Shown in pieces: positions 16,458-23,609 of a stretch of 64,000 nt of DNA (position 1 is its first letter; each line of letters starts with the position of its first letter). Source of the stretch: Oscillospiraceae bacterium (lineage in GTDB: Bacteria; Bacillota; Clostridia; Oscillospirales; Oscillospiraceae); assembly GCA_017632775.1 (NCBI GenBank), contig JAGBQR010000011.1, positions 1-64,000 of the forward strand, given 5' to 3'. The position numbers were made by a program, and so were the translations under genes. The notes under the pieces were generated by a model. It was given only the letters and a program-made list of their open reading frames with translations, had not been told where the DNA came from and did no database searches.

Positions 16458-16682
16458 TATTACGTTAACAAAATTATGGTAATATGATACATGAATGTAT
16501 GTTGGGGAAAAGCAAGAAGGAACGGTTTGACCCGTTCCTTCCCGCTATATATTGAGGACAAAATGAAAAAGATGAAAAACAATCACTCACTGTTGACTAT
16601 AGTCTACAGCGGAGATGTTACGTAAACAATACTGTAGATGTTACATAAATGTTAAATGGAAAACGGTCCGCCGGTTAGGGAT
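16458..16682. other. gene-free stretch with a hairpin and a direct repeat
   Basis: No convincing ORF. It holds a 9-bp stem hairpin (AAGGAACGG, 16517-16540, 6-base loop) and two near-identical 13-mers, GATGTTACGTAAA at 16614 and GATGTTACATAAA at 16637, one mismatch and 23 bp apart. The region is AT-richer than its surroundings. It lies between the DUF1810 promoter and the 3' end of the minus-strand GNAT gene. Confidence 0.4.
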
Positions 16683-17528
16683 TCAGTCAAAGGTAAGGTT
16701 CCAGAATGTGTCGGGGGAAAGACTCTTGCAGTTGTGGGCCAGATAGTCTTCACCGGAGAGGGAGGGCAGATAATAAACGGCCTTTTCAGCATCCAGTATG
16801 GTAAGAAAGCAGTCCAGCAGAAGCTCACGATGCTCTTCTTCACATATGATTTCAGTAAAGCGGAGAGTATCTCCGCTGCGGGTAAAAGAAGCAGAGAAAC
16901 CGAAACCGTCTTTTGAAGCATATATATCTCCGCCTCCATCAACGCACAGGGCTTTCAGAAAAGTGATGGAGTCTTCCGAAACACGCAGATGTACGGTATC
17001 TCGAAGCAGGGTTTCCCGTTTCCGGAAATAGTGCTCTGGTTCGGCAGGAAGAAGTTTGAACGGTATTTCGGAAAGTGCTTTTCGCACATATTCGACCTTT
17101 GTCCGTTTCAATCTGCAGACGGTTCCGATCGTCTTCTCATACATCGAATAGAGTCCCGTATCCGCCGGAAGAGTACTTATGTATTCACAGGCATTCGAAC
17201 GGGCATATTCTGCGGCTGCCCTGGATAATGCAGTTCCGATGCCTTTTCCGCGAGACTCAGGCTGGACAGCTACTCCGTAGAGATATCCGAAACGCTTCTC
17301 CGAATCGCTGAAAGCACTGTTTCCGTCTGTCAGGAGAAAATCTGTCAGCATACTGGCCATACCGCAGATCGCGCCGTCTCTCTCAGCAACCATACAGGAG
17401 CCGAAATGCGGCAAAAGGCGGAAAAAAGTCTCAACAAGCGCCTGGGTGTCTCCGAATATTTCCGTCCACAGGGAGATGAGGCGTGGGATATCGGATTCGG
17501 TGAACTCCCGGATTTGAGTTTCAGTCAT
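16683..17528 (-). CDS. GNAT-family N-acetyltransferase with C-terminal extension
   Basis: A 281-residue protein. The N-terminal half is a GNAT domain: REFTESDIPRL start, FGYLYGVAVQPESRGKGIGT (the RGKGIGT acetyl-CoA pyrophosphate loop, near residue 95) and an ALSRAAAEYA helix. The remaining 130 residues form a second alpha/beta region, also seen in two-domain GNAT proteins. The acceptor is unknown. Its start lies inside the end of the DUF2156 gene (8-base overlap), so the two are translationally coupled as the last genes of the udg operon. Confidence 0.85.
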   Translation of the reverse strand: MTETQIREFTESDIPRLISLWTEIFGDTQALVETFFRLLPHFGSCMVAERDGAICGMASMLTDFLLTDGNSAFSDSEKRFGYLYGVAVQPESRGKGIGTALSRAAAEYARSNACEYISTLPADTGLYSMYEKTIGTVCRLKRTKVEYVRKALSEIPFKLLPAEPEHYFRKRETLLRDTVHLRVSEDSITFLKALCVDGGGDIYASKDGFGFSASFTRSGDTLRFTEIICEEEHRELLLDCFLTILDAEKAVYYLPSLSGEDYLAHNCKSLSPDTFWNLTFD

Positions 17529-18423
17529 AGTTCCATCTCGCAGTGTATTTTTTCAGCAGATACTCCGGCTTATAGGACTCCTTGGATCGCCGGAGCGATT
17601 CGAAGCCCATGTCGTCTTCCCGATTCATGAAAAGCACGTCGGGATAGGTGCTTTTCACTAAACGGCTCAGTTCTCTGCAGACCATTGGATAGGCACCGTT
17701 GACGGTGGCGACCGCTTTCTCAAAGTGAACATCGAAGGTATCGCGGCAGGTGAGTTCCCCGAGCGTGAAGCCCATGATGGACCCGTTGGCTACCAGCACT
17801 CCGCCGAAGAGGCCAAGATCTTCATACGCGGCAAAAGCACGGATGATTGCATCGTGCTCGAACGCGATGCTGGGATCAAGACGCTCACTGTTATCCTCAC
17901 TCCACTCGGAAAGCATATCCAGACAGTAAGGGATCAGTTCCCGGGAGATCGGCATGAATTTCCAGCTGTATTCGGCTTCAAAGCGGTTGCAGTGATTCTT
18001 CTTGCTGTGCAGCGCCTTTCCGGCGTAAGTCGAGAGCTTTTCGATATCGTAGATATAATCGGCATTGACAGTATCTTCCGAGAAGGAAAATCCACCCGGA
18101 TACTCCTTTTCCAGAAGAACACGGTTTTCCTGCGTAATTCCGCGGAGAGTGAAGGGATAGCCTTTGAAATCGGCATATTCCCGGGCAGCTTCAATTGCCG
18201 GGCACAGCGGTCCGCTGCCGATGGGAAAAACGAAGGTCGATTTCCCCTCATAGCGGAGCTTGGTGATCATCCGCTCTTCAAATCGGCATACCAGCTGCTT
18301 ATAGTGTTTGTCCCAAATATAGATATTCCCGAAGTTGAAGTCGGCGCTCCGGCTGTTTTCGGCTTGTACGATCGGGTCGATCCATGCTTTAGAGCGAAGC
18401 GTGACTGGTTGAAACTGAATCAT
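17521..18423 (-). CDS. DUF2156 (GNAT-like lysyl/acyl-transferase fold) protein
   Basis: A 300-residue protein matching DUF2156, the fold found in the C-terminal domain of phosphatidylglycerol lysyltransferase (MprF). Seen here are SADFNFGNIYIW near residue 27, LHSKKNHCNRF in the middle, a GFTLGEL strand and the terminal MNREDDMGFESLRRSKESYKPEY block that is typical of the stand-alone family. No transmembrane segments are visible, so it is cytosolic. A lipid or peptide aminoacylation role is possible but unproven. GAGG lies 5 bases upstream of the ATG, which overlaps the end of the uracil-DNA glycosylase gene by 35 bases. Confidence 0.85.
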   Translation of the reverse strand: MIQFQPVTLRSKAWIDPIVQAENSRSADFNFGNIYIWDKHYKQLVCRFEERMITKLRYEGKSTFVFPIGSGPLCPAIEAAREYADFKGYPFTLRGITQENRVLLEKEYPGGFSFSEDTVNADYIYDIEKLSTYAGKALHSKKNHCNRFEAEYSWKFMPISRELIPYCLDMLSEWSEDNSERLDPSIAFEHDAIIRAFAAYEDLGLFGGVLVANGSIMGFTLGELTCRDTFDVHFEKAVATVNGAYPMVCRELSRLVKSTYPDVLFMNREDDMGFESLRRSKESYKPEYLLKKYTARWNYD

Positions 18424-18994
18424 ATGTCCTCACACAAAGTTCTTTGATTTTTGCGCGTATAGCTCGGAGATCCTCAAAGGCCTCCGGACGTTTTTCCGGA
18501 TCCCGGAGCAGCGCAGACGGATGATAGACGGCAGTGCATACGGACCCGCCTGCGGTGAACCATTCTCCGTGCTCCCGTGTGATACGGAAGTCCTTCCGGA
18601 TCAGCGAGCAGGCTGCGATCCTGCCGAGGCAGACGATGATTTTCGGAGAAACGGCAGAAATCTGTTCCTCCAGCCAGGGGCGGCAGGCCTCGATCTCCTC
18701 ATCACGGGGGTCACGGTTATGCGGCGGACGGCATTTCACAATGTTGGCGATGTATACTTTCTCCCGATCCAGATCGATGAGTTCGAGCATTGTGTCCAGC
18801 AGTTTCCCGGCTGGACCGACGAAGGGGATCCCTTGAAGATCCTCCTGTTCACCGGGGCCTTCACCGATCAGCATAACTTCTGCCTGAGGATTTCCGGTCC
18901 CGAATACAAGATTCGTCCTCCCGTCGGAGAGAGCACAGCGCAGGCAGCCGGCGCATTCTGCGCGGAGCTGTTCCATTTTTATCAGGGCAGACAA
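18389..18994 (-). CDS. family 4 uracil-DNA glycosylase
   Basis: A 201-residue base-excision repair enzyme that removes uracil from DNA. It carries the family 4 features: N-terminal cluster cysteines (CAGCLRC, residues 14-20), GEGPGEQEDLQGIPFVG, NIVKCRPP with another cluster cysteine, a further cysteine in IEACRPW, and the late YHPSALLR motif. The TTG start at 18994 is chosen because AGGAGG is 7 bases upstream and it leaves the first cysteine near residue 14. The frame is open farther upstream but that stretch has no family similarity. It is the first gene of a three-gene operon with DUF2156 and GNAT proteins. Confidence 0.92.
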   Translation of the reverse strand: MSALIKMEQLRAECAGCLRCALSDGRTNLVFGTGNPQAEVMLIGEGPGEQEDLQGIPFVGPAGKLLDTMLELIDLDREKVYIANIVKCRPPHNRDPRDEEIEACRPWLEEQISAVSPKIIVCLGRIAACSLIRKDFRITREHGEWFTAGGSVCTAVYHPSALLRDPEKRPEAFEDLRAIRAKIKELCVRTYDSVSTSHASL

Positions 18995-19025
18995 TTTATT
19001 TCCTCCTGATCGAAAGACATTTGAC

Positions 19026-19054
19026 TTGCATTGGAGTTGCATGACGTTTATAAT
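19026..19054 (+). promoter_or_regulatory. promoter of murC
   Basis: TTGCAT, a 17-base spacer and a consensus TATAAT, 68 bases upstream of murC. A TTGACT 5 bases earlier has a 22-base spacer and is less likely to be the -35 box. Confidence 0.55.
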
Positions 19055-19122
19055 ACATGCGGTTAAGATTTTAGCATGTTGTCTTCCCGCCATCAACCAT
19101 TTTTTACTATTTGGAGTAATAT

Positions 19123-20496
19123 ATGACGGATTTTGAAAATTATATGTCCCCGGGCAGAAAAGGACATCTGATCGGGATCGGCGGTGTTTCCATGTCTTCT
19201 CTGGCCGAAGTGCTGAAAGGGATGGGACTTGAGGTTACGGGCTCGGATATCAACGAGGGACCGAACGTGATGGCGCTTCGCGAGGGGGGCATCGAAGTTC
19301 TGATCGGGCACAGGGCAGAGAATATACGGGACGACACGGATTTCATCGTTCGGACAGCTGCTGTGCACGATGATAACCCGGAAATCATCGAGGCGTCCCG
19401 CCGGGGTATCCCGGTCTTTGAGCGTACGCAGGCATGGGGAGCCATCTCCAGGGGCTATGCCAATTCGCTTTGCATCTCCGGTACGCATGGAAAGACCACC
19501 ACGACCTCCATGTGCACCCACATCCTTATGGCTGCGGAGAAGGATCCTACAGTCATGATCGGCGGAACGCTCCCGCTCCTGAATGCCGGGCACCGTGTGG
19601 GCAGCGGCAACACCATCATCATGGAAGCCTGCGAATACTGCAATTCGTTTCTTTCGTTCTATCCCACGGTCGCTGTGATCCTGAATATCGAAGAGGATCA
19701 TTTGGACTTCTTCAAGGATCTGGCGGATATTCAGTCTTCTTTCCGTCAGTTTGCCGAGAAGGTGCCGGAATTCGGTTCGGTGGTGGCAAATGCAGATGAC
19801 CGGAATACTATGGAGGCTGTTGCAGGGATTGAGCGGAAGGTGATGACCTTCGGAATGAGCAGATCTGCGGATGTCTATGCGGAGAATATCGTCTACCACG
19901 GCGCCGTCACAGAGTTTGATGTTTATTACCGCGGTAAGCTCTTCACGGACGTTACGCTTCATGTTCCCGGTGAACACAATGTGAAGAATGCGCTGGCTGC
20001 CACGGCAGCTTCGATCTGCCTCGGCATCCGTCCCAGCGCAGTCAAATACGGACTTGCCGGTTTCAACGGAGCGGGAAGACGATTTGAGTTCAAGGGCAAG
20101 TACAATGGAGCGGATGTCTATGACGATTACGCCCACCATCCCGGTGAACTGAAAGCTTTGCTGAACGCCGTGGAAAAGCTGAACTATCAGCGGACAGTGC
20201 TGGTTTTCCAGCCGCACACCTATTCGCGCACCCAGGCTCTGTTCACGGACTTTGTGGAACAGCTGAAAAGGGCGGATGTGGTTATTCTGGCGGAGATCTA
20301 TGCCGCGCGTGAAAAAAACACCATTGGCATTTCTTCGGCAGACCTGGCAGCCCGGATCGATGGTGCACTTTTCTGTGCCACCTTTACGGAACTGGAAAAC
20401 GTTCTGAAAGAGCTTGCCAGACCCGGTGACCTGATTCTCACGGTCGGAGCGGGAGACGTCTATAAGATTGGAGAGAATCTGGTAAAGCAGAACTGA
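19123..20496 (+). CDS. murC: UDP-N-acetylmuramate-L-alanine ligase
   Basis: A 457-residue cytosolic Mur ligase that adds L-Ala to UDP-MurNAc in peptidoglycan precursor synthesis. The N-terminal nucleotide-sugar domain has GIGGVSMSSLAE (residues 15-26). The central ATPase domain has CISGTHGKTTTT and the ILNIEEDHLDFF block. The C-terminal domain has YDDYAHHPGELKA and VFQPHTYSRT. Length and motifs are normal. The gene is monocistronic: it has its own promoter and is followed by a strong terminator facing the convergent minus-strand gene. Confidence 0.97.
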   Translation: MTDFENYMSPGRKGHLIGIGGVSMSSLAEVLKGMGLEVTGSDINEGPNVMALREGGIEVLIGHRAENIRDDTDFIVRTAAVHDDNPEIIEASRRGIPVFERTQAWGAISRGYANSLCISGTHGKTTTTSMCTHILMAAEKDPTVMIGGTLPLLNAGHRVGSGNTIIMEACEYCNSFLSFYPTVAVILNIEEDHLDFFKDLADIQSSFRQFAEKVPEFGSVVANADDRNTMEAVAGIERKVMTFGMSRSADVYAENIVYHGAVTEFDVYYRGKLFTDVTLHVPGEHNVKNALAATAASICLGIRPSAVKYGLAGFNGAGRRFEFKGKYNGADVYDDYAHHPGELKALLNAVEKLNYQRTVLVFQPHTYSRTQALFTDFVEQLKRADVVILAEIYAAREKNTIGISSADLAARIDGALFCATFTELENVLKELARPGDLILTVGAGDVYKIGENLVKQN

Positions 20497-20508
20497 AAAC
20501 GGATAGTA

Positions 20509-20538
20509 AAAAGCCCGGTCTGATCAGACCGGGCTTTT
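20509..20538. terminator. bidirectional terminator between murC and the E2-like gene
   Basis: A perfect palindrome with arms AAAAGCCCGGTC and GACCGGGCTTTT around TGATCA, followed by GGTTTTTGG. It lies between convergent genes. Confidence 0.9.
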
Positions 20539-20563
20539 GGTTTTTGGAAAGCCAGAAGACAGA

Positions 20564-21439
20564 TCAGAAAACATCTTCTACTACACGGGTAGGAGGTGTT
20601 TCCACGACCTGCGGATGCTCGAACAGATAGCGGATGGCGCGCAGAAACTGGGCATAATAGTGCCCGTCAGCGATGCGCTCATCCATGACCATCTTGCAGT
20701 CCAGATATTTGTTATCAACGACTTCACCCTTGCGGTTCAGTTCGGTGGCATGCCGCTTTGCCCCGAAAGCGATAAAGACAGGCAGAGTCCCGAAATTATA
20801 GATGTGGTGATATACCGGCCCGATACGAAGAGAGCCGAGGTCGGTGATGATCATCGAACCGTGGAAAGGACTTGCATCTGTGAGGACGGTGGGGATCCAG
20901 CCAAAATAATCCAGTACACGCAGGAGCCATACGGCGAAGCGAAGGATGAAACGCGGCAGTTTGCAGAGAAAATCCGCGACATCTTCTGTGTTGTTGTTGC
21001 CGTCGTCTGCTTTGATTTCTTCGATTTTTTCGTTCAGTTTGTTGTAGACGTCAAAAATGGTATCCGTTGGCTGGAAGACGACCTTGATGGTGGTCTCGGT
21101 TGCTTCGATGCTCATGGAACGCTTTACAGCCATAACAACTTCGATGTTGTTATGCGCATAGATCCTTCTCCCTACGACAAATCGGTTCATCGCCGGAAGC
21201 ATGGAGACGGCGCGGATATAGGCAGCGATCCAGAAATGCAGGATGCCGATGCCTTTATAGCCGTCCACACGCAGTTGGCGGAGTCTGCGGTCGAGATTGG
21301 AGACCTCCAGACTTTCCTCGTAATGGATCAGAGCGTCGTTTCTCGTGGGCATGATATAAGGGATAAACTTGGAAAAAGCCGGCAGCGAACGGAGAAGTCT
21401 TCCGTCTTTCCGATCCCCGGCACGTCTGGGAGAAGCCAT
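20564..21439 (-). CDS. stand-alone 2-oxoacid dehydrogenase E2-like acyltransferase domain, atypical active site
   Basis: A 291-residue protein with the fold of the E2 catalytic domain and chloramphenicol acetyltransferase, without lipoyl or peripheral-subunit-binding domains. The motif that normally reads DHRxxDG appears as DERIADG (Glu254 in place of the catalytic His), with a histidine directly after the Gly. A hydrophobic stretch sits at about residues 160-180. No E1, E3 or lipoylation genes are nearby, so a role in a 2-oxoacid dehydrogenase complex is unlikely. AGGAGG lies about 6 bases before the ATG and a strong promoter is present. The real substrate, or whether it is an enzyme at all, is unclear. 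Confidence 0.78.
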   Translation of the reverse strand: MASPRRAGDRKDGRLLRSLPAFSKFIPYIMPTRNDALIHYEESLEVSNLDRRLRQLRVDGYKGIGILHFWIAAYIRAVSMLPAMNRFVVGRRIYAHNNIEVVMAVKRSMSIEATETTIKVVFQPTDTIFDVYNKLNEKIEEIKADDGNNNTEDVADFLCKLPRFILRFAVWLLRVLDYFGWIPTVLTDASPFHGSMIITDLGSLRIGPVYHHIYNFGTLPVFIAFGAKRHATELNRKGEVVDNKYLDCKMVMDERIADGHYYAQFLRAIRYLFEHPQVVETPPTRVVEDVF

Positions 21440-21482
21440 AAGAAGCCTCCTGAATGATTCAGAGTTTTGAATGATTTATTCG

Positions 21483-21511
21483 ATTATAGCGGCAAAAGAA
21501 AAAGAATACAA
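21483..21511 (-). promoter_or_regulatory. promoter of the E2-like gene
   Basis: Minus strand: TTGTAT, a 17-base spacer and TATAAT. The -35 box sits in AAAAGACACTTGTA (21507-21520), a 14-mer that also covers the -35 region of the U32 peptidase promoter. Confidence 0.65.
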
Positions 21512-21519
21512 GTGTCTTT

Positions 21520-22518
21520 TCAGCGCCCCTTCCGGAGCAGACGGATATCGTTTCCGCAGAAGGGGACTTTTCGGAATTCTCCAAGCAGGCGGGAGCAGAT
21601 CTGCGGACTGTATTTTCGGCCCAGCTCCTCATCGGTGCAGTTTGTACTGATGATGGTGGGTTTCCCGCTGAGAAGGCGGGTGTTGATGAGGTTGTACAGT
21701 GCGCTTATCGTTACGGAAGTGACAAGTTCTGTTCCGAGATCGTCGAGGATCATCAGATCGCAGTCATGCATGCGGCGTATTTTTGCATTATACTGGTCCG
21801 TCTCCTCCGGATCCTTGGAAAAGCGCTGCTTTTCATAGGCCTCGAAAGCGGAAACGGCAGTATCGTAGCATACGCTGCAGCCCTTTTCTGAAACCACGCG
21901 TGCGATACAGGCAGAAAGATAAGTCTTGCCCAGACCGGTTCCGCCCTGCATGAGGAGGCTCGGAAGCCGTCCAGGAAAGCTGGCGGCATAGTTCCGGCAG
22001 CTCTCCATCTGTTTGCGCATGAATTCCCGCGGAGTTGTGCCGAGATTGAAATCATATTCCGCAGGGTAAAGACTGAGATCGAAATTCTCGAAGCGTTCGT
22101 TCCCGCTGAGCATGAGTGAGCTCAAATCTTCCGTCAGAAGCCGGTTGTAGATGCGGATCAGGCAATCACATTTTTTCTGTCCGATGTAGCCGGTATCGCG
22201 GCAGGCGGGGCAGGAAAAGATGTCATCCAGATAGTCTGCGGGGAAACCTGCCGCAGAGAGCATCTCGGCTTTAACTTCCTGAAGTTCCAGATTGTCGTGC
22301 TCGATGCTGGCGATCTTTGCTTTCAGATCTGGATCCCGGGACAACGTGAGCCGGATCGTATCGGTCATCTGAGAACGGAGACGGGAATCGATCATCTCCA
22401 GATCCTCGATTTTCTCATAAGCGAGGCGAAGGCGGCGTTCGTGTTCTGCCTCATTTTTCAGACGAAGCCTGTTCAGTTCGTCTCTCGCCTGAGAAAGAAG
22501 TTTTCCGTCATAGGCCAT
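21520..22518 (-). CDS. DnaI/DnaC-type helicase loader ATPase
   Basis: A 332-residue AAA+ protein of the DnaI/DnaC/IstB group, expected to load the replicative helicase DnaB. An N-terminal helical part precedes a zinc-binding motif CPAC...CDC (about residues 105-120) as in Firmicutes DnaI. The ATPase domain follows: Walker A LMQGGTGLGKTYLS, Walker B LMILDDLGTE, sensor I IISTNCT and an arginine-rich end (SRLLGEF). The ATG at 22518 is chosen because GAGG lies 8 bases upstream; a GTG five codons earlier overlaps the upstream stop and lacks a site. It is the second gene of a two-gene operon with a DnaD-like gene. Confidence 0.87.
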   Translation of the reverse strand: MAYDGKLLSQARDELNRLRLKNEAEHERRLRLAYEKIEDLEMIDSRLRSQMTDTIRLTLSRDPDLKAKIASIEHDNLELQEVKAEMLSAAGFPADYLDDIFSCPACRDTGYIGQKKCDCLIRIYNRLLTEDLSSLMLSGNERFENFDLSLYPAEYDFNLGTTPREFMRKQMESCRNYAASFPGRLPSLLMQGGTGLGKTYLSACIARVVSEKGCSVCYDTAVSAFEAYEKQRFSKDPEETDQYNAKIRRMHDCDLMILDDLGTELVTSVTISALYNLINTRLLSGKPTIISTNCTDEELGRKYSPQICSRLLGEFRKVPFCGNDIRLLRKGR

Positions 22519-22529
22519 GATTGCAGACC

Positions 22530-23450
22530 TCACTTTTTCTCATTTTTTTCAAAGATGAAGATATCCTCCGGATTGACGGGATTGACGGAACTGCTTTTTT
22601 TCTGCTTCCGTTCGGAGTGACGCCCGTCCTTTTCACGGATCTCGCGGATGGTATGAAGGCCGTTCCTGTGCCAGGCCTGAAGGATTTTGTCCAGATAAGG
22701 CCAGCTGAGTTTTCCCGTATTCAGCACCGTACGGTCGTAAGCTTCGGCAACGGCTTCTGTTTCAAAGCCCATGGCGATCCAGGAAAGGATATACCTTTCC
22801 TGCGTAGCGGTGAGGCTTTCCCTGTGAAGGCTGAGGACGTCTGCCAGTTCGCTGACATCTTTCCGGAGCATTTTCTGCCGGTTAATATAATACTCCGCCG
22901 CCTCAAAAGAACGGATCTCCTCTTCGGCCCAGCGGTAGGCTTCCTTCTGGATCGTGCGGACGGAAAGGCGGCGTGAGGGACCGAACTTTTCCATGTTGCG
23001 CTCTGCGCAGTAGTTGATAAGCTCCATGATGACTTCCGGAGGAAGGGCGAGATGATCGTAGATCCCGAGAAGGATCTCCAGATCAGGAGTAGAGAGCGTA
23101 TGGCCGATGATGCGTGCTGTCTCTCCGACGATGGTCTGGAATTCTCTGCCGTCCTGAAGCATGCGTCGGATATCTTGCTCCGAATAGCGCGGAGGCTCAA
23201 CAGAAACGTTCTGGGGAACAGGATCGGCCGGTGTGTGTGGAGAGGCGGAAGAAAACAGACGGTCCAGCTTTTCTTTCGCGGAACGGATCTCCAGGCTTGT
23301 CAGGCACAGGTCCGCGGCAGCCTGCTCCGCATCGAACGCGGGATGGAGCAGCTGCCATATGTACAGCAGCGCAATATCCCCGTCGTGGGCGGATATGAGA
23401 CGCCGGGCATCATCTTCCGGTATTCTGTTTTGCCTGTTATCTGATGCCAT
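22530..23450 (-). CDS. DnaD-domain replication initiation protein
   Basis: A 306-residue protein with a poorly conserved N-terminus and two DnaD/DnaB-II-type domains (about residues 95-180 and 200-270). Each holds the helical pattern ending in the family's YxxxIxxxW signature; the second reads LSWPYLDKILQAW. In Bacillota, DnaD and DnaB remodel origin DNA and help DnaI place the helicase. The start has GAGG 6 bases upstream, and a good divergent promoter lies 45 bases away. Its stop is 11 bases before the preferred start of the DnaI-like gene, and the pairing supports both assignments. Confidence 0.82.
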   Translation of the reverse strand: MASDNRQNRIPEDDARRLISAHDGDIALLYIWQLLHPAFDAEQAAADLCLTSLEIRSAKEKLDRLFSSASPHTPADPVPQNVSVEPPRYSEQDIRRMLQDGREFQTIVGETARIIGHTLSTPDLEILLGIYDHLALPPEVIMELINYCAERNMEKFGPSRRLSVRTIQKEAYRWAEEEIRSFEAAEYYINRQKMLRKDVSELADVLSLHRESLTATQERYILSWIAMGFETEAVAEAYDRTVLNTGKLSWPYLDKILQAWHRNGLHTIREIREKDGRHSERKQKKSSSVNPVNPEDIFIFEKNEKK

Positions 23451-23494
23451 TTTGTTCCTCTGCAGTTTAGGATCTTCCCTTGGAATCGTTTACG

Positions 23495-23523
23495 ATTATA
23501 TCATCAAAAGACACTTGTAGCAA
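23495..23523 (-). promoter_or_regulatory. promoter of the dnaD/dnaI-type operon
   Basis: Minus strand: TTGCTA, a 17-base spacer and TATAAT. Its -35 box overlaps the -35 box of the divergent U32 promoter by 3 bases, inside the inverted repeat CACTTG-TAG-CAAGTG (23512-23526). Confidence 0.65.
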
Positions 23524-23544
23524 GTGCGAGATCTGTGGTATAAT
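23515..23544 (+). promoter_or_regulatory. promoter of the U32 peptidase gene
   Basis: TTGTAG, an 18-base spacer and TATAAT, 65 bases upstream of the start codon and back-to-back with the divergent dnaD promoter. Confidence 0.6.
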
Positions 23545-23609
23545 AATCTGTAATCTTGCGTGATTGCGGCCGTTCCGGCCGCTCACAGAGAATCTGGAAT
23601 GGAGTAAAC

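Noticed and set aside
19021..19054. TTGACT with TATAAT as the murC promoter
   Set aside because: The spacer would be 22 bases. TTGCAT at 19026-19031 with a 17-base spacer is a better fit.
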